Source: Akebia trifoliata (Eukaryota; Streptophyta; Magnoliopsida; Ranunculales; Lardizabalaceae). From it: a stretch of 64,000 nucleotides of DNA. Within the stretch, counting starts at the first letter, position 1. Every line of letters begins with the position of its first letter. The position numbers were made by a program, and so were the translations under genes. A model generated the notes under the pieces. That model was not told the origin of the DNA and searched no databases. It saw only the letters and a program-made list of their open reading frames with translations. The DNA is taken from NCBI GenBank assembly GCA_017979445.1, contig CM030710.1, positions 10,216,248 to 10,280,247 of the forward strand. Reading direction: 5' to 3'. Of the stretch, positions 60,101 to 64,000 are shown piece by piece.

Positions 60101-63100
60101 GATCTTCTCTCATCTCTCTTAGGGAATATTTCTTATCTTGGGTTAGCGGTTACTAATGCATACTTTTATTGCGAGTAACCATAAATACCCCCACTTTTCC
60201 TTGTTTGACAATTTTTCATCAATGAATAATAGTGATCATATTAGCGTTCCTCATCGTGCTCAAGCGATGGGCTGCTATGATAGTTATTTGGTTGACCATG
60301 ACCCTATCCAATGCTTCTTGCACAAGACTCAGGGTCCAACACACTCGTAGTTTCATCTGGAAGTAGAATTCCAATGACATGATAAATGTGTAGGAAACCC
60401 TTTTGATTTTCAATATTCTTGAGAACTCTAAAACTCATCCTAGCCCATCCAAGTATCCTATGTTTGTTTCCAAACTATAGAGGGTTCTTCTTCGGTTGAT
60501 TTACCGAAGTCATAGTAACAAAAACTCTGTTGTTTTTTTATTTTTAAAGTCTCAGTTTAAAACATGTTTCATACCTCTTACAATTAAAACAGTATAAAAA
60601 CTCAAAGATTTTAAATTTAAAAAAAAACACGTTTTAAACACTTCTATGTTTTAAATGTATTTTTTACATTTTAAAAACATTTTTTTAATAAAAATAAAAA
60701 ACCTAATCCATTTTTTTTTGTAGGTCTATCATTAATTTCTACGGCTTTATGGTTTTCTGTAATTTGGTTCATTGTTTAAGGTAGGATTTGATGGTAATGC
60801 TTGATAATATAAAATAATAAAAAAATTCAATAGTGTGTAATTTTGCTCAAAATATAATTTAATGGTTATACTTTTTTTAATCATCCTAACATGTATAATT
60901 ATGGGTAGGAACATGTTATCATACATAGATATTCAATAATATTTTTTCGTTCAAAAATATTTTGTAAACTTAGAATAAAATGTACTTTACATTATCCTAA
61001 AATGTATAATTACAGGTAAGAAAATTATACTTTACATTATGATTACATTTTTTCCATTATTTTTAACATATATGGGTAGCATTCGGTTACCAAAGTCCTA
61101 GCCAAAATGTTTTTGTCCTATATGGGCTAAAAGTTTCAGAATGGCATGATTTTTTGTGAAGGTGATCTCTATGGCGAGGAGATCATCCTCATAAAAAATC
61201 AGCCAATTATGAAACTTCTAATCCCAATTTATAACTTGAAGAATCGTGAATCGTTAGTTTGTACTGCTAGTTTATAAACCACTTTTATGTGAGTAAAAAG
61301 TGGTAGAAGACATGTGGCATAAATAAGATGAATATTGATCACATGAAGACTATAAGACATATCTTGAGAGTTGATTGGTGTATTTTAAGTTATATTTAAT
61401 TTTGTTAAAAATGTAATCTTATCAAGAAATCAAAAGTCACCTAGGGAATTTATTTTTGGATAATGATAAATTTAAATAGCTGGTTGAGAATGCCTTGATT
61501 GGGGAAAGATTATTAACTCATTCCATTAGGGTTTAGTTTCATCTTTTGTATCTATATAAGGAGAGCTATTATGTAAAAGAAATGGGGTCTTGAAAAGAGA
61601 AAAAAAATGATAGAAGAGGTTAGGTTTTGTAGATCTTGTAATGACTTTAAAAATAGTGGAATTGCTCTTTGGAGCCTAGGGACGTGGTTAGATTTTAAGA
61701 CGAACCCCGTGAACAAATCTTGTGTTTTGCCTTCTCTCCCTTTTTTCATTTTATTTGATTATTCTTCTTTTATGATTTTAATCGTTTGTGTGCATCAATA
61801 ACAATAAAAATCGATTGTTAGGGATAAATCTCAAGGAATCGACGACATCCGAGATTTTACCTCTATAAATGGGGTTAGAAGTTTCAGAATGAGTTGATTT
61901 TTGTGAAAATAATGTCCTCACCATAGAAATCACCCTCACAAAAAATCAACCCACCAAAACTTTTAGCCCATATAAGAAAAAACTTCTGCTACAAATTCGG
62001 TTGTTGAACCCGACTTTATATATAATGTGGGGGGGGGGGGTCCTGGGGGCTGGGCGAGGGTTTGTGTGACAAAATGTCACAGTTGTCAGATCTACACATA
62101 TCAAACACTTCAAATCTGTTAAAAAATACATGCGCAAATTGATTCACTTCATAGTTTGTAAAAATTCACACCTAACCCAAGCTCTTGTGGGAGAAGTCAA
62201 GCTCTGAAGAATGGGTTATCGTTGCCACAACTATGTCGCCGCTTGAGTTCTTCTTGGGAGTGGCTACAATGGTGGGGTTGCAAAGGAGATGGAGATGATG
62301 GTGAGTGGAGCTCAAAATTGCAAAAGTTAGGGCAATGTGGAGATATTAGAATTTTGTTTGGGGTTTTTTTCTTGGTGAAGAAGACAATGTGGGGAGGTAG
62401 TTGCAATTTAAAAAAAGGGTTAGTTAATCAATTTGCGCATGTATTTTTTTTAGCAAATCTGAGCAGTTCGATGTGTGAAGATCCGACTACTAGGACATTT
62501 TACGTGAATGTTTGTCTGGAATTTTGTCACATGAATCCGACCGATATATATCGTTTTTTCTCATTTCTCTCATTTTCTTCAAAGTTTTTCCTTGCCATTT
62601 TAAACTGGTTCTCCTACTTGGTGAATATGACAAAAACAGATTCTGAAATTTGTGGAATTACCATTTCAGTGCACTATTCATTTTGTTTCCGAAATAGTAA
62701 ATGACAATTTTAGAACTAAAACAATTTGATTAAAATGGGGAAAACTTTGTATTATTTTATAAAGCAGAAACTATTTTAACCATTTAATACGACCAAAAAA
62801 CGGCGCAGCAGGGGAGGGGGGGCGGAAGTAAAAACGGTAATTTACCATTCACAAAATTGAAATAAATAGTGTGCTGAAATGGGAATTTCACAATTTTTTT
62901 CTACGCAGGTTTTCAGGAATTTCCCCTTCGTATTTTTAGGCTGGGTTTGTCAAATTGACTCACTGAGTCACAAAGTAATTGATATACTCTAAACTTGTTT
63001 GAATTGTTCGTAACAGATTGAATTTTCTCTGTGACAATCAGCTAGGAATGGCAAGTGCACTAGAAACACTATGTGGCCAATCTTATGGAGCACAACAATA

Positions 63101-63785
63101 TCAAAAGCTTGGAATTCATACTTATAGTGCTATAATCTCTCTCATATTGGTTTGTCTCCCTCTATCACTCATATGGTTCAACATGGGAAAACTACTCATT
63201 CTCATAGGCCAAGACCCTTTAATATCTGATGAAGCTGGAAAATATGCAATATGGTTGATCCCTGCATTATTGGCTGACGCTAATCTTCAAGCCCTAACAA
63301 AATATTTACAGTCTCAAAGTTTGATCCTTCCATTGCTCTGGGGCTCCTTTGCATCACTTTGTCTCCATATTCCACTCTGTTGGGTTCTTGTATTTAAGTC
63401 CGGATTAGGATATGTTGGGGCTGCTCTAGCGATTGGGATATCATATTGGTTGAACGTGATCTTCCTAGCATTGTACATCATGTACTCTTCTTCGTGTGAG
63501 AAAACACGAGTACCGCTATCAAAGGAAGCATTCAGAGGGATCCGCGGTTTCTTTCAACTTGCACTTCCTTCCACTTTAATGGTCTGGTAAGTTATCTATT
63601 TAAGGTTTTACTTAGGGTCTTGACATTTCAATATTATTCTTTTACCGTTTATTATGTCCTTAATGGATGATACTTTATGCATGTGTTGGTGGTGCTAGTC
63701 TTGAATGGTGGTCGTATGAGCTGCTTGTCCTTCTGTCCGGGATTTTACCTAATCCGCAGCTCGAAACTTCTGTACTCTCTATATG
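48174..63785 (+). CDS. MATE (DTX-type) efflux transporter, exons 1-3, gene continues
   Basis: Multidrug and toxic compound extrusion carrier, a cation-coupled antiporter in plasma or vacuolar membrane. Exon 1 (48174-48419, 82 codons) has an acidic/basic cytosolic start ([10 protein letters not shown]), [20 protein letters not shown] and [20 protein letters not shown]. Exon 2 (63042-63586) begins [20 protein letters not shown] and has [32 protein letters not shown] and ALPSTLMV. Exon 3 (63699-63785) gives [20 protein letters not shown] then LETSVLSI. Donor and acceptor sites and phases agree (0, then 2, with TG|T cysteine codons). About half of a roughly 480-residue protein is present. Intron 1 is 14622 bp of transposon-rich sequence; intron 2 is 112 bp. 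Confidence 0.93.
48420..50365. other. MATE intron 1, proximal part
   Basis: No gene or element recognised. There is a short GT run near 49775. Confidence 0.5.
50822..53560 (-). pseudogene. LINE ORF2: endonuclease, RT and zf-RVT remnants
   Basis: The endonuclease end near 53290-53490 reads [20 protein letters not shown] and [11 protein letters not shown]. The RT near 52250-52310 reads [18 protein letters not shown], and near 51968-52000 [10 protein letters not shown] (the FADD box with A to V), followed by MRKSKDFVV and YLGFPLG. The RT zinc-binding domain at 50822-51121 reads [12 protein letters not shown] and [14 protein letters not shown]. Many frameshifts and stops; inactive. Confidence 0.85.
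54640..55900. other. probable LINE ORF1-ORF2 linker
   Basis: Minus frames such as 54698-55006 ([17 protein letters not shown]) look protein-like and lie between the ORF1 and ORF2 remnants, but I cannot assign a domain. Confidence 0.35.
55930..56640 (+). mobile_element. Ty3/gypsy LTR end, primer site and gag start fragment
   Basis: CTACTCTAACTTGAGCGTTG near 56065, then TTTTTTAGCAGGTATAACAC, is a typical 3' end of plant gypsy LTRs. About 100 bp on, TCTGGCGTTGTCTGTGGGAA (about 56200) resembles the TGGCGCCGTCTGTGGGAA primer-binding region. The short ORF at 56355-56555 may be degraded gag. The element lies inside the LINE. Confidence 0.6.
57035..57305 (+). repeat. tandem repeat, about 79 bp, 3.5 units
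   Basis: Units share GGGTTGCAAAGTCTTCGTGA, CTCTACTCTAAC, GATGAG and GACCACTTGGCTCC. Noncoding. Confidence 0.85.
57335..57720 (+). repeat. tandem repeat, about 24 bp, some 15 units
   Basis: Unit close to CAGGACTGTGCAGGTAGAGC, with occasional longer units carrying CAGAGTAGGAC. The open minus-strand frames here (YLHSP repeats) are artefacts. Confidence 0.88.
57790..58290 (+). mobile_element. LTR-type segment, paralogue of 61400-61866
   Basis: Shares CTTAGGGACGTAGTCCGATT, CCCGTAAACAAATCTT, GATCGATTGTCATGGG and AAATCTCAAGGAATC with 61400-61866. The order resembles the R-U5 part of an LTR. Ends were not defined. Confidence 0.55.
58380..60420 (-). pseudogene. LINE ORF1 (DUF4283-type gag) remnant
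   Basis: The fragments [28 protein letters not shown] and [17 protein letters not shown] (about 59205-59400) continue, once the solo LTR at 58629-59193 is discounted, into [20 protein letters not shown] (about 58560-58625). This order fits the nucleic-acid-binding ORF1 of plant LINEs (DUF4283 class). A piece at 59453-59650 ([15 protein letters not shown]) belongs upstream. Not intact. Confidence 0.6.
58629..59193. mobile_element. solo LTR, 565 bp, TGTTAGA...TCTAACA
   Basis: Terminal inverted ends TGTTAGA and TCTAACA, with the 5-bp duplication TCATC at 58624-58628 and 59194-59198. A TATA-like CTATAAAAGAGG is near 58840. The copia-like ends and lack of an internal region make it a solo LTR. 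It interrupts LINE ORF1. Confidence 0.88.
60421..61065. other. no recognised feature
   Basis: AT-rich part of MATE intron 1. Confidence 0.4.
61070..62017. mobile_element. foldback element interrupted by LTR segment
   Basis: Outer arms: CCTATATGGGCTAAAAGTTT (about 61118) against AAACTTTTAGCCCATATAAG (about 61958), with the GATCATCCTCA...AAAAATCAGCC motif of the elements at 27180 and 28807. The middle (about 61300-61866) is the LTR-type segment also found at 57790. A G-run follows at 62030. Confidence 0.65.
62018..63041. other. MATE intron 1, distal part
   Basis: No element recognised. The 160-aa ORF at 62222 has no family features. The intron ends GTGACAATCAG at 63041. Confidence 0.45.
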
Positions 63786-64000
63786 GTACGATACTTTCGA
63801 AGCGTTTACTTAATTTGATAATATGAAGGCTCTTTTTTATTTGATTTGGTAAAGTTAAATGGCCTTTGGGTCTTGAATTTTTTCACGAAATTCATTTAGG
63901 GCAATACGATTATTTTGAAATGCTGTGTTCAAGACATTCCAATTTCGGCCATGACCTAAACGAAATATTGAATGCTCCAGTCGATATTATCTCGGTTTTT
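63786..64000. other. MATE intron 3, incomplete
   Basis: Starts GTACGATAC after exon 3. The next exon lies outside the window. Confidence 0.6.

Larger units (their letters stand above)
50366..60420 (-). mobile_element. L1-type LINE, minus strand, decayed and interrupted
   Basis: The 3' end is marked by ten T on the plus strand (50366-50375), the complement of a poly(A) tail, next to TCTCTTTGCTTAT on the minus strand. Moving up the minus strand come the reverse-transcriptase zinc-binding domain, RT, endonuclease and ORF1. LTR material at about 55930-58300 and a solo LTR at 58629-59193 split it. The 5' boundary is approximate. It lies antisense within intron 1 of the MATE gene. Confidence 0.8.

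Noticed and set aside
62222..62704. 160-aa plus ORF in MATE intron 1
   Set aside because: No recognisable domain, and it lies in repeat-rich intronic sequence; could be chance.
1..64000. tRNA, rRNA or snRNA genes
   Set aside because: None recognised on either strand by eye; a covariance-model scan would be decisive.

Overview
The window is nuclear DNA of a flowering plant, most likely a eudicot. It is AT-rich, the genes have GT-AG introns, and every recognisable element is a plant type: Tat-lineage Ty3/gypsy, CACTA, Mutator-like (MULE), L1-type LINE and foldback elements in (TA)n. Only one ordinary host gene is clear, the 5' part of a MATE (DTX-type) efflux transporter at the right end. Almost everything else is transposon.

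Layout. 1-4600: decayed Tat-lineage Ty3/gypsy polyprotein (RT with YIDD, second RNase H, integrase) and its 3' spacer. 4640-5150: 33/34-bp tandem array with a 67-bp dimer order. 5150-5600 and 13443-15182: CACTA transposase fragments, minus strand. 6588-11842: an LTR-like direct-repeat pair enclosing two 63-bp arrays, a 1.6-kb solo LTR lodged in the second array, and a short-chain dehydrogenase fragment. 12240-12795: a dispersed repeat with a second copy at 47250-48000.

16729-45989 is the centrepiece: a giant MULE candidate of about 29.3 kb. It has long terminal inverted repeats (about 570 and 740 bp) and a matching 9-bp direct repeat AATAAAATA at 16720-16728 and 45990-45998. Inside are a broken mudrA transposase that runs into a 100-N assembly gap, a broken plant mobile domain (PMD) gene facing it, an intact five-exon PMD gene (31497-33513), and an Ulp1/C48 SUMO-protease-like gene whose thirteen readable exons are all open and phase 0 (40371-44257, minus). 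It also holds captured exons of a nucleobase-ascorbate transporter (twice), a ubiquitin-specific protease and an alpha-glucan phosphorylase, plus four arrays of a 46-bp unit centred on a 26-bp palindrome. Three foldback elements sit in (TA)n tracts between the two PMD copies.

48174-63785 is the MATE gene (exons 1-3). Its first intron is 14.6 kb and holds a minus-strand LINE (about 50366-60420), which is itself interrupted by LTR material including a solo LTR at 58629-59193 with a perfect TCATC duplication. The gene continues beyond the window.

How it fits together: the MULE carries the usual transposase module plus two gene families repeatedly found in mobile plant DNA (PMD and Ulp1). It has grown by internal duplication, gene-fragment capture and nested insertion. 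The MATE gene keeps clean splice sites despite its transposon-filled intron. Domain calls come from reading motifs by eye; no database search was possible.
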